A stretch of DNA of 64,000 bases from Formicarius rufipectus (taxonomy: Eukaryota > Chordata > Aves > Passeriformes > Formicariidae). Every line of letters starts with the position of its first letter. The stretch's first letter is position 1. Under the pieces are notes generated by a model. It was not told the DNA's origin. It made no database searches and saw only the letters and a list, made by a program, of their open reading frames with translations. The stretch spans positions 1 through 64,000 of the forward strand of contig VXAU01002066.1 in the NCBI GenBank assembly GCA_013399695.1, written 5' to 3'. Of this stretch, positions 50,023-61,229 are shown one piece after another. The translations under genes and the position numbers were made by a program.

Positions 50023-50710
50023 AACTTACTGCAAATTAGTAGAAATTAAAGTGATGTTCTACTTCTGAGAATTCATGTTTGAAAGCCTGTCTCATAGTGT
50101 AGCAAAAAATGTCTTATTTCCTCACCTAGGCCCTGTTTATTGCACCATGTCACTCACTCATTCAAAATATTTATGTATGCTTTGAAAGTTTATGTTTGCC
50201 TTTATCACAAGGGTATAAAGGATGAAGAGGTCATTGACAGTAGTAAATGTTTGAAAATCATTTAGTGAGGTAGTCTGCATAAAAATTAGTTTTATAATTT
50301 GAAACAGACAACACAAGGTTTAGAAGGCATGTACCAAAGTGATCTTAACTTCTCATAATTCAGTTCCTTGGGTTAATTCATTAAAAATGCTAAACTCCTG
50401 TCTCATGAAACAGGAAGAGATTTTTAAGTGTGCAAACCATTCTCAGATATCTCTGTGCAAAAGATGGACATCTCATTCAAGATTAGACTCAAAATTAAGA
50501 ATTTAATTATTTCTCACATATTATTTTCCATTTTTCTCAGGAGAAGAATACAGAACTTGGCAATGTATGCCTTCTGTATCCAATTTTTCAACATATAGAA
50601 CTTTAGGCCATTATTAAATTTACTTTTTGTAAATTTAAATTACCTTTAGGTAGCAAAATTATGAACAATGAAGAATAAGACACAAGTAGGACTGGTTTGC
50701 TCTTAGAAAA
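50023..50710. other. Unique AT-rich DNA, no gene recognised
   Basis: Nothing recognised. Confidence 0.45.
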
Positions 50711-50985
50711 CCTCATGGTTTAAGCTCAGCTGGCAGCTGTCACCACAGAGAAGCTCATTTGGTCCTTCCTAGTGGGATGGAGAAGAGAACCGGAAGAAAA
50801 AAGTTACTGAAATTGTGTATTGAAACAAAAATAGTGTAATAGGGAAACAAAATATGCCTATGCAAGCAAAGCAAAATACAGAATTTATTCACCACTTCCC
50901 AAAGGCATACAGGTGTTCAAGCATCTCTAGGAAAGTAAGGCTCCTCCTCTGCATGTTAGTGACTTGGAAAGATAAAAGACACTGT
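50711..50985 (-). mobile_element. LTR 3' fragment, minus strand
   Basis: The plus strand reads CATGGTTTAAGCTCAGCTGG, then AGTGGGATGGAGAAGAGAAC, GCAAAGCAAAATACAGAATT, TATTCACCACTTCCC and 'gcatctctaggaaagtaagg'. This is the antisense order of the R/U5 end of the TGTGCTGGTTTT avian LTR family (compare the left end of 5127-5695). It lies downstream, in minus orientation, of the retroviral remnant at 52.4-54.3 kb, so it could be that provirus's 3' LTR. The match fades into unassigned sequence after ~50985. Confidence 0.65.
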
Positions 50986-52400
50986 GACAAAAGATACTTG
51001 GATCTTTGAGTGAGGTCTTATCTTCCTCACAACCCCTCCCTCCTTTTGTCTGTAATGGGCAATATGAATTGTTCTAAGAACATCAAGAGGAACTGCAATA
51101 ATACTGCTTGCATAATTGATGCATTCCAGGGCCAGGGGAGCTGTGGTGATTGCAAATGACTTTGGCACACTTTGTCCTGTAAAATCATATAATATTCTGC
51201 TGGAGATTGGGCCAACCAGGCCAATTGGAGGAAGTGGTCTTCCAAAGGTGGAGGCCAATTCCAGGTGGATCCCCTCCTTGGTATGGTACATTCAGCCTGA
51301 AGATGGAGGGCATCCAGTTTTGGACTGGTGAGTAAAAGCACTAAGATCTGGTTGCATATGGAGATAAAAACATAAAGCACATAGGTGTTTTGTTTGTTTA
51401 TAATTGGGCATTCTAAAAGGTGACAAACTGTAAACCTGTATTTTACTAGCCAAAACTCCTTATTTTATAATCTTTTAGACCTGCTTGTATTATATAATCC
51501 ATTGACAATATTAAGTTACTGCATTAGCAATAAATCTAATCATAGTCAACCACACTAAAAGACAGAAAAGGATGTGATATGTAAAGTGCCTGCATCATGT
51601 CTAACTTATGCTCAAAAATATTTCAGAGACTTAACAAAGGAAAAGGCCAAGACAAAAAAATAAAAAACTACATAATCATAGCAGAGAACAGTTAATTGAA
51701 AGACAGAATAAGGACATTAGAAGAAAAATAGAAGTTATTATAGCACACTCAGTACTTTCAAAATTCTAAACTAAAAAACAAAATTATATTCTCTCCCAAA
51801 GACAGAGACATTTGGAATTACTCTGAGAACACTGATGAAAAATCAAAACAGGAGAAAAAGAAACTACTCAGACCTATAATTTAAATAGAGACCACCCTAA
51901 TTATGGGTAATAGCATAAATCAAATGCATAAGAAATCCATCCCATATACACCTAGGAAGTTTGCAAAAACACGAGAATATAGCAGAGAGCAGGGAGAAAC
52001 TGAAGCAAAATATCTGTCAAGTCTGATGGCAGGGATAGAAACTTATGGTTCCCTGAGGGATGTGATGGGTACTGGGGTCTGGGAGTATTTATTTCTGGTC
52101 TAGAGATTAATAGATTAAAAATAGCTAAAGCTGCATACTGAGCAGCAGGAACAGACCCATGAGATTGAGGGGAGCCTACTGTTTTAGAAGTGAAAGGTCC
52201 AAATGAATTATCAATTACTGGAACAACCTCAATCACTGAATGCTCTACAAGCTCTGATAGCAAACCCAGGTTATATCAGGTCATTACTAAGAGAGTTTCC
52301 AATGTTGTCCTGTATATGGGCTTATTACCCAGTGATTAAAAAAAAACAAAACAATTGCATAACTGCATGTTAAACTTCATAGGGAATTTTCTCTTCAGGT
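50986..52400 (-). other. Unassigned, probably retrovirus-internal sequence
   Basis: This sits between the LTR fragment and the protease remnant. Frames of 111 and 117 codons overlap on the minus strand at 50956-51380 and one of 103 codons lies at 51952-52263. I cannot align any of them to reverse transcriptase, RNase H, integrase or envelope motifs. Position argues for degraded pol or deleted provirus; the sequence itself does not prove it. Confidence 0.3.
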
Positions 52401-52466
52401 TTTTTTCTTGTAAGTGGGCTGATTGGCACTTTCCATGTGTTTTCTGTATGCAACTGAACAGAGACT

Positions 52467-52781
52467 TCAGAAAAGGTTAATTGTGCATTTAACTTGCCTA
52501 GCAAATCCAGTAGGAGCATGGCAAAGACACTCTGGCATATAGAGAAACTGGTGTGCTAATTTTGTGTTTCCAATTGTAAATTCCATGGGTTGTAAAAATG
52601 GTCTGAAGGATTTCCTCCTCAAAATACCAACAACATTTCTTTTTGTTTGGCTTAAAGTTCTCTTAAAGTTTGTAACTAGAGAATTAGTTGCTCCAATATC
52701 CTCTAGAAAATCTATTCTTTCATTCCCTATCTTAAATGGAACCACAGGATCAGCCAAGGAAATAAGATGTCTTTGTTCCAC
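52467..52781 (-). pseudogene. Endogenous retrovirus protease remnant
   Basis: The frame contains a decayed aspartic protease active site (DIGATNS, about 52680-52700) preceded by VPFKIG. Upstream in the neighbouring frame (~52815-52870) is GHWRKEC, the second half of a nucleocapsid zinc knuckle whose first cysteines are lost. Order and spacing fit gag nucleocapsid followed by protease, as in gammaretrovirus-like (class I) elements. The catalytic triad is altered (DIGAT in place of the usual DTGA type) and stops interrupt the joins, so it is non-functional. No intact downstream polymerase is present. Confidence 0.75.
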
Positions 52782-53830
52782 TTCAATCTAGCCTAATTTC
52801 TGCCATAATTCCTGTCTCTTTTAATTCTGTCTTCTGTTTATTTACAAGCTGGTGGCACTCTTTCCTCCAATGTCCTTTCCCTCCAATGATAATTTTGGAG
52901 GTATATTAACCCATGCCCTCACCACCACCATCATCCCTGAAATCCACCTTACTCCCTGCCTCTTTTCTATCCTTTATTATTTTTCAGAGTCACTACCAAC
53001 AAGTACTGTAATTTAGGTCAGGTCTTTTTCTCCCTCTCTCTTGTACCTCTTCCCTATTGTTTTGTACTTTCTATGAAATAAACATCAATTGTGAAATAAT
53101 CATTAGGTCTCCTCATTATATCCTTTGGAGTTTCTTTCTAACATCTGATCCAGACTGCTCAGTAAAACACATGTTAAGCAGCATCTTGCTTTCTTCACTT
53201 TTTGGATCTAAATCAATCCTTTTGCAAGCTGCTTCACAAAATCTTTCATAAAAGAGGGACTTCTTTTCTCCCTAATTCACTTCATAAAACCTGGGAAGGC
53301 TTTTTGTGTTCTTCAGTCCCCTCTGGATTTTAAAGAAAATCTATTTCTGATATAATTTTAAAAAATCTATCCCTGTACTCTGATTTGAGGTGCCACTTTG
53401 AGTCATTCTTAGGGAGAAATTCAGGATTTTGAAAATCCTGAACCTCTTATCTAATCCTTTTAGTTTCCTAAATTGTCCTTCCTGAGCCTTTTCTAAAATT
53501 ATCCTCCATTTCTCATGGGTAAGCAAATATTGCAGGAGACCATGGAGGTAACTGTATTTGGCTATGAGTTAATGTCATGCTTTTAATCATACTACATATT
53601 CCATTGGGATTGCTATGATATGATTCCAATTCAGCAAGTCTGAAGTGGTGAACAGCACATGCACATACATTGTCTCCCCATCAGGTCCAGTTGCTTGCCT
53701 TAAAGGTGCATGTATACTGACTTATCTTTTCTCCTGGTTCTACTAGAAACAGAGCTTCCACGGAAAACAACTTCTTTAATTTCTAGATTCATTGTTCACC
53801 TTCTGCATGGATATTACCTTTGGAGGACCT
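52782..53830 (-). pseudogene. Endogenous retrovirus gag capsid/nucleocapsid remnant
   Basis: Between the matrix remnant and the protease, the minus strand carries fragments of gag. The zinc-knuckle half GHWRKEC lies at ~52815-52870. A basic capsid-like stretch with EKWRIILEKAQEG and QFRKLKG lies at 53341-53526. Upstream pieces around 53570-53780 contain WTWGDN and LESYHSNPNG in shifting frames. Frames are broken by stops and shifts throughout. Assignment rests on position, local motifs and shared orientation, and the boundaries between gag domains cannot be fixed. Confidence 0.6.
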
Positions 53831-54144
53831 GCCAATAAGCGACTTCCTCTTTGGAATTTGTATATTTTTTAATTTTTTAATAATGTAATAAGAATATTTG
53901 CATTTATCTTTTATTATTTTTTTATTAACAAAAACATGGTAACATTTTGGTACTTTGAATCTATAGACCCACATATTTTCTTACATGAGAAATATTTCTT
54001 AAAGCAAACCCCAAACCTACATAAGGGACTTCACTCTGTTATTCTTACCTCCTACAAAATAACATCAACTGTAAAATCACATTCTATTTTAAAGAACTAT
54101 TTTCTTGCCATATTTTACCAGCATTTGATTCATTGAGGCAGTCA

Positions 54145-54290
54145 TTAATTGCAGTATCTTTTCAATTTTTCTTGAGTCACAGGGTCACCTCCAAATTTAT
54201 TCTGATTCTTTAGGACTCTTCTGAAGGGAGAGCAAAAGGGAATTTCTACAGAAGCAGAGAAACCCATTTTGGTACTGAATTTGTCAGTGT
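54145..54290 (-). pseudogene. Endogenous retrovirus gag matrix remnant
   Basis: The frame has SPFRRVLKNQNKFGGDP and EKLKRYCN, which resemble the N-terminal matrix region of gammaretrovirus-like gag (a short-loop 'LKNW..FG' type motif). It lies ~400 bp upstream, in the same orientation, of the capsid remnants, as expected. No 5' LTR or primer-binding site is recognisable to the right (54.3-55.2 kb). Confidence 0.5.
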
Positions 54291-54493
54291 TTCTTACACT
54301 GTCTAAATGCACACACCTTAAACCCAAGTTTTCATATTACTAGCTCTGAGTGTGAAAATGTGCAAATTACCAAAAATCCAAGATACTTGTCACCAAAGTG
54401 TAGAAACAAAACCCAAAATCCTACTGCTTCTTTTCCGATGCCCAATCATGTCACTTTTCCATGAGTCATTGGTCGTCCTGGTTTTGGGAATGA

Positions 54494-54664
54494 TTGTCCA
54501 AAGACCCTGATCAAAATGGCAGAGTGTGCTGGAATATGTCCATCCAAGACTGTTTTCCTGGAGTGACTCATCTAACCAGAGAAGGCTGTCCTATTTGGTT
54601 TGCCAAAAACTGTTGTCCTGAACACAGATTCATTACACAGTGCATTGCACCAATTCACATCAAG
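54494..54664 (+). other. Cysteine-rich open segment with donor-like end
   Basis: A ~57-codon open frame holds eight-residue-scale cysteine spacing (C, C, C, then a CC pair, then C) and ends at ATCAAG|GTGAGG, a strong 5' splice-site match at 54664/54665. The upstream side lacks a strong polypyrimidine tract. I do not recognise the domain. The C-x7-CC arrangement is loosely reminiscent of retroviral envelope, but it is on the opposite strand to the neighbouring gag. It may be a host exon, an envelope scrap or chance. Confidence 0.2.
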
Positions 54665-56205
54665 GTGAGGTATTTGTAATTTTCATTCTAGTTTGCACAA
54701 AGAAGGGAGCTGAGTGGTAACCCATAAAAAACTGACTGTCTGATCATTAAACTTTTACAATATTTATTTATTTTAACAAACAAAAGCAGCAGTATTAATT
54801 GGTTACAAATTACATAACTTTTTTATTAATTCATATGCAAACTCCTATTTGCTAGCCTTCACTCTCACTTCTCATGCTAAGTTGGTTCACGTACATTCTT
54901 CATGCTAAATTATTTCCCTTCATTTGAGTCAGAGATCCTTTTTGAGTAGGAGGACAATGAGTTGGTCACACTCTCCTACTGCTGGAATTACCTTTACCCA
55001 GTTGCTGCTCAGTAACTTTACTTCATAAAACCATGGTTAAGTTTGTATACAAATTATCTTATCTTAATCAGATAAGACAACTGTGTTAAGACAAGCTACT
55101 TGGGTTAACAATGCAAATATATATATGTGCTTCAATATACTAAGCAAACTTGTTTTTAAGGATCTGAAATACATAATGAAAATAATAAATTTATGAACAA
55201 CCATGTAAAATAAGTTATTGGCATTCTTGGTATATAATTGAAGTTTTAACTCCTTTTTTTTTTTTTTTTTTTTTTTTTTTTCCAGTAAAGGGCTTGATTT
55301 GTCTTTTACTCTTAGCAGACAGGAATTTACTTGTTACAGAGAACCTCTGTGACTTCTGGAGAATAAAAACATTTGTCTACGAATCCATCCAAGGATTGTT
55401 TGAATTAGACAGTGACATAGAACTTAAGAGAAATACCTGTCTCAGAACACCTCTAGATAAAATAAAAGCGAAAATAAGGTCAATAAAACCCCCAGAAACT
55501 GAGTTTACAATTTTGTAAAAGAATCAAGGGAAAAAGTTCTTCTCAGAATATTTTTTGCTACAGGTTTGTAAGCAAAAGTAATTTCTAATAAGGAATAAAA
55601 TAGTGTTAACTTATTCCATAGTGTTTTTCTTTGGTTTTTTTTTGCTAAAGCTTTAAAAACACTTTGTATGTACAAAGAGTTATTATTGGATTAGTACTCA
55701 GTGTAATAACTAACATACAATTTTAAAAACTTTCACAAGCCTTGTTTCTTTACTGCTATTAAAGTTTTACAGTTAAGACTTCTTTCCCTAAATGCTGGAA
55801 GATTAACTAGAAGTGCATTTTTTGGCAACTGCTACATATGGAAATAGTACTGATTTAATTTTGTCAAATTTGAGAAATTTTGCAGAAAGCAGTTTTATTT
55901 TTGTAATATACATGCTTCTGTATGCCTCTGGCATCTCAACTTAGAAGGTGTCATTCACTACAATGCTAACCCTAACTGGATTTCACTCCAGGAAAATAAA
56001 AAATTAAGATAAAGGAAGAAAATAAAATTAATCAAAGAAAGCTCTAAGGACCATGAGCAGGAGGGAGGAGAATATGAAAAACAGGACAGAGAAACAAAAG
56101 GTTTTTGAAAAACAGAGCACTGGGGCAAGAAGAAAGCTGCTGATCAAGAAATTAATCTCTCACACAACACCAATCAGGCAGGCATAATTTAGACAAGAAA
56201 GGTGA
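54665..56205. other. Otherwise unclassified AT-rich DNA
   Basis: Apart from the poly(T) site at 55254-55285, no gene or repeat family is recognised. If the retroviral remnant once had a 5' LTR, it should lie in the left part of this stretch, but I cannot see one. Confidence 0.4.
55254..55518 (+). other. Poly(T) with acceptor-like CCAG and a 77-codon open stretch
   Basis: A run of 28 T (55254-55281) is followed by CCAG at 55282-55285 and then an open frame to 55518. It looks like a 3' splice site plus exon, but a poly(T) of this length is equally a decayed antisense retroposon tail. The peptide has no recognisable domain and the stretch ends in a stop, so it would have to be a terminal exon. 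Confidence 0.15.
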
Positions 56206-56213
56206 TGAAGAGT

Positions 56214-56451
56214 TGTTGTTGGCTAGAGTTCACGAACGAAGATTCTGGGATAAGCCCACGCAATGGATTTTTTAGGTGAGGCACAGTGTGCGCGGAACTG
56301 GCCCCACCCCCTTTACTCCTGAGGCTTATCTGCATGGTCGAGCAGCTCGGACAGTGACAGCGAGTTCCTCCAGGATTTGAACCAGTGTCCTCAGAGGATA
56401 AGCTGGCTCCAGAGGCGGTGACTTATACCACTCGGCCAAAGTCCCACCTGC
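56214..56451 (-). mobile_element. Short tRNA-derived SINE, copy 3
   Basis: A 238-bp insertion with an 8-bp direct repeat TGAAGAGT (56206-56213 and 56452-56459). On the minus strand it starts seven to eight bases before the tRNA-like part. The A box TGGCCGAGTGG (56428-56438) and an intact B box GGTTCAAATCC (56373-56383) follow, then the shared body and the 3' end GCCAACAACAAC. It lacks the ~200-bp head of copies 1 and 2. This is the classic organisation of a tRNA-headed SINE transcribed from its internal pol III promoter. Its tRNA part is more diverged (T/A changes) than in the other copies, so it may be older. Confidence 0.88.
56373..56438 (-). promoter_or_regulatory. Internal pol III A and B boxes, SINE copy 3
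   Basis: The plus strand CCACTCGGCCA (56428-56438) and GGATTTGAACC (56373-56383) are the reverse of perfect-looking A and B boxes, with 44 bp between them. In this copy the boxes are at the normal distance from the element's 5' end. Confidence 0.7.
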
Positions 56452-56459
56452 TGAAGAGT

Positions 56460-57645
56460 GAAGGGGTCATTATACCCAAAATTAAACTATATGGAGGTAA
56501 GAATCTCTTCAATAGGAAGAGCAAGAAATTCACAGCTGAAGAGAGAATAGTATAAGAGCCAGGGAAATCTTAGTTGTTTTTATGGATACAATAGGGTAGA
56601 AAATCTTAGTAATCTTCTAATCATATTAAGGGTTCTTGATAGTAATGATGAAGGTCAATAAAATCTGAGGATGTACACAGTAAAAAGGGAAGCAGATACA
56701 CTGAAAACACAAGTTCTAATAATGATTCACAGAACTATTTAAAAACCAATGGAGAATGTTTTGTGTATATTTCCATAGGATCCTAGAACACAACATGAAC
56801 ACGGACTTTGAACATGCAAATGTCAAGACAAAGGATAAAGCTCAACTGAACTGCAAATCTGAGCATAAGACAGAAATCATGGCAAGCAGGTAACAAATCA
56901 TAGTTCAACGGCTCAGATAAGCTGAAGTTCCTGGCAGAGGCTTTTGGCTACTCTGAGTTTAAAGAAGCAAAACTCATTGGAAAGCTTACAGGTTACTACC
57001 AGAAGAAATGAGGTCTCTGTAAAGACAGAATATGTCCCCTTGAACTCAATTTCTTCTGATATTCACCATACAAAACATTGTAAAGTAACCAGGTCACAAC
57101 AGTGAAATAGGAAGAGATGTGTAAGTTATTAAAAATATACTGTTTCTTTTCCTTATCTTTACCTATTGGAACTACGACTCCTAATTTAATTGCTATAACA
57201 ACCATGTTGCGACTTATTAGGTCCTTGATCCCATTTGCACAGCAATGCACAGGGGAAGGGATGTGTACCATGCTGTTTTCAAGATCTGGCAAAGTATGAC
57301 TCTTTAGTGGTCCTGTCTCTTTCCTTTTTACCTTCTCTGGCAAAGTCTTCCTTTGGATTTCTATTTTATAAGATAAAAGGAAATGCTGATAAAAAAATCT
57401 GCTCAGTTTTAGAAAAACTTTTATTTGAATCTTCTGAAGAACAATGTTGCAATCTCATGAAAAACTACAACAGCTCAGATACATATAACACCCATTTGTC
57501 ACTTTTTGGATAGCTAAATTTTGAGCTTCATAATCTTATCAAGAACTAGGTGAGATAAAGGACATAAATTTCTTCTGATGTGAGTTTCCGCAAGAAGAAA
57601 AAGCATTTTTTAAAATGCATCAAGAAACTAAATTGAAAGTGTTTC
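56460..57645. other. Unclassified DNA
   Basis: A minus frame of 115 codons (56996-57343) overlaps plus frames and has no recognised domain. No repeat family identified. Confidence 0.4.
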
Positions 57646-58190
57646 TGCGCTGGTTTTGACTGTGGTAGGATTAGTTTTCTCCATAGTAGCTAGTAGGGGA
57701 CTGTGTTTTGGACTTGTGCTGAAAACAACAGCTGTGCTGCTGAACACCATACTCTTCTATACCCAGAAAGTGTGATAGCAGCAGTGGTGACGTACCAGGG
57801 CTGGCAGAAGGCCAGGGCATCACTGCTCTTTCTGTGCTGCTGACTGGACGGGAATGAACTTCCAGTCAAAGGGACTCTGACTTGTGGATGGATTCTCACT
57901 GGAGCAGGACACTTCAAAATTTCTGTGGCCCTGAATAAGTCCACATCAGAGCAGGTGTATCTTGAAGTGTCTGTGGCCATGGTTATATCTGTGAAGCAGC
58001 AGGTGTATCTCTGAAGGAATTTTGGCCCAAGCATAAGCCTAAACTGTACAGGGTACATTTCAAATCATCTGTGTCTGTGTATAAGCCTATGCTGTAGCAG
58101 GTACACCTTGAAATATGAGTAGTTGTGCATGAAGTCATGCTGGAACACCTCAAAGTATGTGGTTGATGGCAGAGAAGGTATTCCCCTTGT
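57646..58190 (+). mobile_element. LTR with 48-bp tandem modules, plus strand
   Basis: It starts TGCGCTGGTTTTGACTG, with CATAGTAGCTAGTAGGGGAC and TTGGACTTGTGCTGAAAACA next. This is the sense-strand 5' end of the same avian LTR family seen reversed at 5127-5695 and 21570-21815. From 57904 it passes into about six degenerate modules of 47-49 bp (starts near 57904, 57951, 57999, 58048, 58097, 58145), each with GCAGGT-type start and a CTGTGGCC-type centre. The 3' end is not identifiable. Frames on the minus strand (122, 70 and 76 codons) are incidental. Confidence 0.7.
57904..58190 (+). repeat. Six degenerate 48-bp tandem modules
   Basis: Regularly spaced GCAGG(T/A)(G/A)(T/C)A starts, spaced 47, 48, 49, 49 and 48 bp. 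The middle modules align best; the first and last are most diverged. Tandem modules in U3 are a known feature of some avian ERVL-type LTRs and may act as enhancer-like units. Confidence 0.65.
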
Positions 58191-58199
58191 ACCAATGTG

Positions 58200-60827
58200 C
58201 AAGTGTTCTGTTTTTCTTGAACTGAAGATCTGCAACATGCTTTGCAAAGAAAGCAAACACCATTTATATATTAAACTACAGAAAAAACAAGACACACAAA
58301 AAAGTGTACTGAATGCAAATTGCTTAAAAAAGCAAATGAAAGAGATACCTATGACTATCAGCTGTTTGAAAGAGGATAAAAGTCAACCTTGCTAATCTAT
58401 CATGAAAGTCGATTAGCTTAAGACAGACTCTATTCACCAATTCTCTGATCTAATGATTACAATCATGGAATACCTGATGATATCTTAGACATCCATTAAG
58501 ACAATTAGCTTCTCTGGGGCAGAGCATGAATATGAATTCTGATGTTAATCTAGAGAGTATTTCAGTAGGGTGGATATTTTTAGTAATTGTAGTTAAAATA
58601 AGATTACTGTACTCACAATCAACTAACTGAAGAAGTATTCTGACTTTATTTTAATCCGTTCTGTTGCTGTTATTTTTAAAGCAATTGAGTCCTAATAACT
58701 ATCCAATTGATTAGATGGGGTCTCTCAAGAACAAATCACTGTAGGAAAAACCACATTACGTACCTATTTTGTAAAGATTTTACCTGTAAAAATAATTCTG
58801 TGCCGTGAAGAAGAAATGCTCTATGTAGTAGCAATATCCTACTGGATGCCAATCTACTTATTCTACCAACAAGTCTAACACTTTCTACCTAGGAGTCTGC
58901 TCACTGAATGAGCATAATAAAGAGAGTAATAGTTTCTGCATTTAATTTCCATCCTGTGTTTTCAACTTGAAAGTAAAGTGTAGTAAAAACCCATAACATT
59001 TCAATATTATTTGAATAATGAAAATTAATTATGAAAAACCCCACATATAATTGAACACTTTACTTGTTATCTATAAAATTCACTAATGCTGAAACTGCTG
59101 AAACATTTTTTCAGTCATTTTTTTCACTCTCTAATATGATCGTGATTAGATTTTTTTTACATACCAAACTTTCTTAGAAACAGAGTACCTTCATTTCTTT
59201 GTAACATTTATCTGTCCACTATTAACTTTTGTAACACATCATAGACTATTTGCAACTATATATATCCTTGACACACAATTCTTCTCTCAATTTGTCTTTA
59301 AAACACTGTTTCATTTCTTTTCACGCAGGTTTTATGCAACTTTTTCCGTCACTACACTCCAGTAATACTGTGTGATACCAGGGGGAATCTGACACGTAAC
59401 CATTTTTGTTCATTAGGATGGTTTTCAATAGTATTTGAAGTCCCTTATATGTTTCACTGTGATCTTAATTCCAACCTTTCCTACCTTTGATATTAATGTT
59501 TTTGCATTACTATATAATTTGAGATGTGTAAAGTACATGAATGTACTGCAGCATTATGTGTTATGTTGTTTCTGCTTGATTTTAGGGGTTTATCTGATTC
59601 TTCCAGCATAGTATTTTGCATAACATTTTTCTCCATCACTTGAACAGCGTTAAAGTAGTTAGTCATAGCTTTGAAGACAGATGCATTGCTGTAATTTCAG
59701 AGTAGATTTCGCGTGAAGCAGTTCTCTGTAGGAGTGTGGTTTTAAGAATGTACAGTTTTAAGAATGGATTTAATTGCCTGGAATCAAAAGATTATGGAAA
59801 TCTATAAAACCTGTAAATAAACTGGAAAAATTATGTACAAAGAGCTAAGTAAATGATTTGTAGAATAAGTGTCTTACTGAAGTAGGCTTCTCAATTTCTC
59901 AAGCATTTTATGTTTCTATCACTAGAACCCAGTAGTTTTCCCTTAATTGCCATAACCACAATAAAAAATTCTCTTCTGCCTAACATTTTAAGTATTTTAC
60001 CAGCCTTGAAATCTGTGTTCATGAATACAGGGAACAACAAAAAAGTATGGAGCTATAATGTGATTCCTGATTTCTTTATTCATACTAATTTATAAATTTG
60101 ATAATATATATAGTTTGATTAGATTGCATAATTTCTTTGTAATTATTTAATTCAAATAACTATTTTGCCAAGTATTAATGGATGACTTTTTAATCCATAT
60201 AAATAACCTGACCAATCCAAAGATGTTGTGTATATTTGGTATAAGTAACTTGTCAATCTGTTGGACTACTTCAAGTTTACAGTGATGTAGTATATGCAAA
60301 ATGGCAACTAACTTCACAACATAATGGGACAGTGGTACAGTTTGTTACTAATTTAGCCTGTTAATGTAGAAGTTTTGATGTTGACAACAACATGTACTAA
60401 ATATTAACTTGTATTTCCCTTACCCTGAAGTACACCAAGTAAATAATCTGCATCTCCTAAGACATAGAATTTATAATGTGTAATTATAACTTGTAATTAG
60501 TTGCTGTGAGTGAAGGAATAATAAAAATAAGCCAAATGGTTGTTGTTAATCTCTTTAATGTTTGTAAAACAAACATTTTAACCAGCAGTTAAATGTTATT
60601 TTTTCTCACAAAGAGCATGTTAACAAGATATGTGAGAATGGATCAACTCTATCAACAGAGAAAAAGAAAGTTGCAAAGAGAGCAGATGTTGCCGCTCACT
60701 GTCTAGATAACTCATTTATAACTCAGTATTTTAGCCCTTTGAAAATTGTGACTCTGCATTACTATATAAATCTCTGAGATTTATTTATGTGTTCTGATTT
60801 GTTTGAGCGCAAGATTACAAATGAAAG
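58200..60827. other. Unique AT-rich DNA, no gene recognised
   Basis: No gene, RNA or repeat family recognised in this 2.6 kb. Confidence 0.45.
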
Positions 60828-60915
60828 CTGTCTATAAGTACTATAAGTGGAGCTAAGGTCTCCATCAGTAAGATTGTGAGATGGTGGGAAAAAGGCAGAA
60901 CACCTAAAGGCACTA
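60828..60915 (+). repeat. Direct duplicate of 62707-62800
   Basis: AAGTACTATAAGTGGAGCTA, AGGTCTCCATCAGTAAGATT and 'gagatggtgggaaaaaggca' recur with few changes at 62707-62800 inside the CR1 ORF2 remnant, about 1.88 kb away in the same orientation. It is either a piece of a second CR1 copy or a local duplication. Confidence 0.75.
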
Positions 60916-61229
60916 GGACTGAGGATAACATATTGGAGAATAACAGAGGACTGTATGTTCCTTAAAGGTTCCTAATGTCTCTTTGATACTATAATTTATT
61001 TATTTATTTGTTAGTGAACTTACAGTGTGGGATTTGCCTTGATACATGGAAAATGTTGGGTTTTTTTATAATAAAGGATGAGTTTTTGAGACAAACAATT
61101 TATGTTTGGACCTGACAACATATCCAAAACAGGGGAAACTGTTCTTTGCTGATAAGCTGGTAAGATTTCTTGAGTGGGTTTTAAATTAGGATTGACAGGA
61201 GAATGGTGTCATCAGCAATGATGAAGGCA

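Noticed and set aside
50956..51380. dUTPase or integrase of the retroviral remnant
   Set aside because: Considered because of position and PLPP/GLVGPISS-like pieces, but the conserved dUTPase motifs are not present in order and no integrase zinc or catalytic residues are seen.
55254..55518. Confident terminal exon
   Set aside because: A 28-base poly(T) before CCAG is also what a decayed antisense retroposon tail looks like; the peptide has no homologue I recognise.
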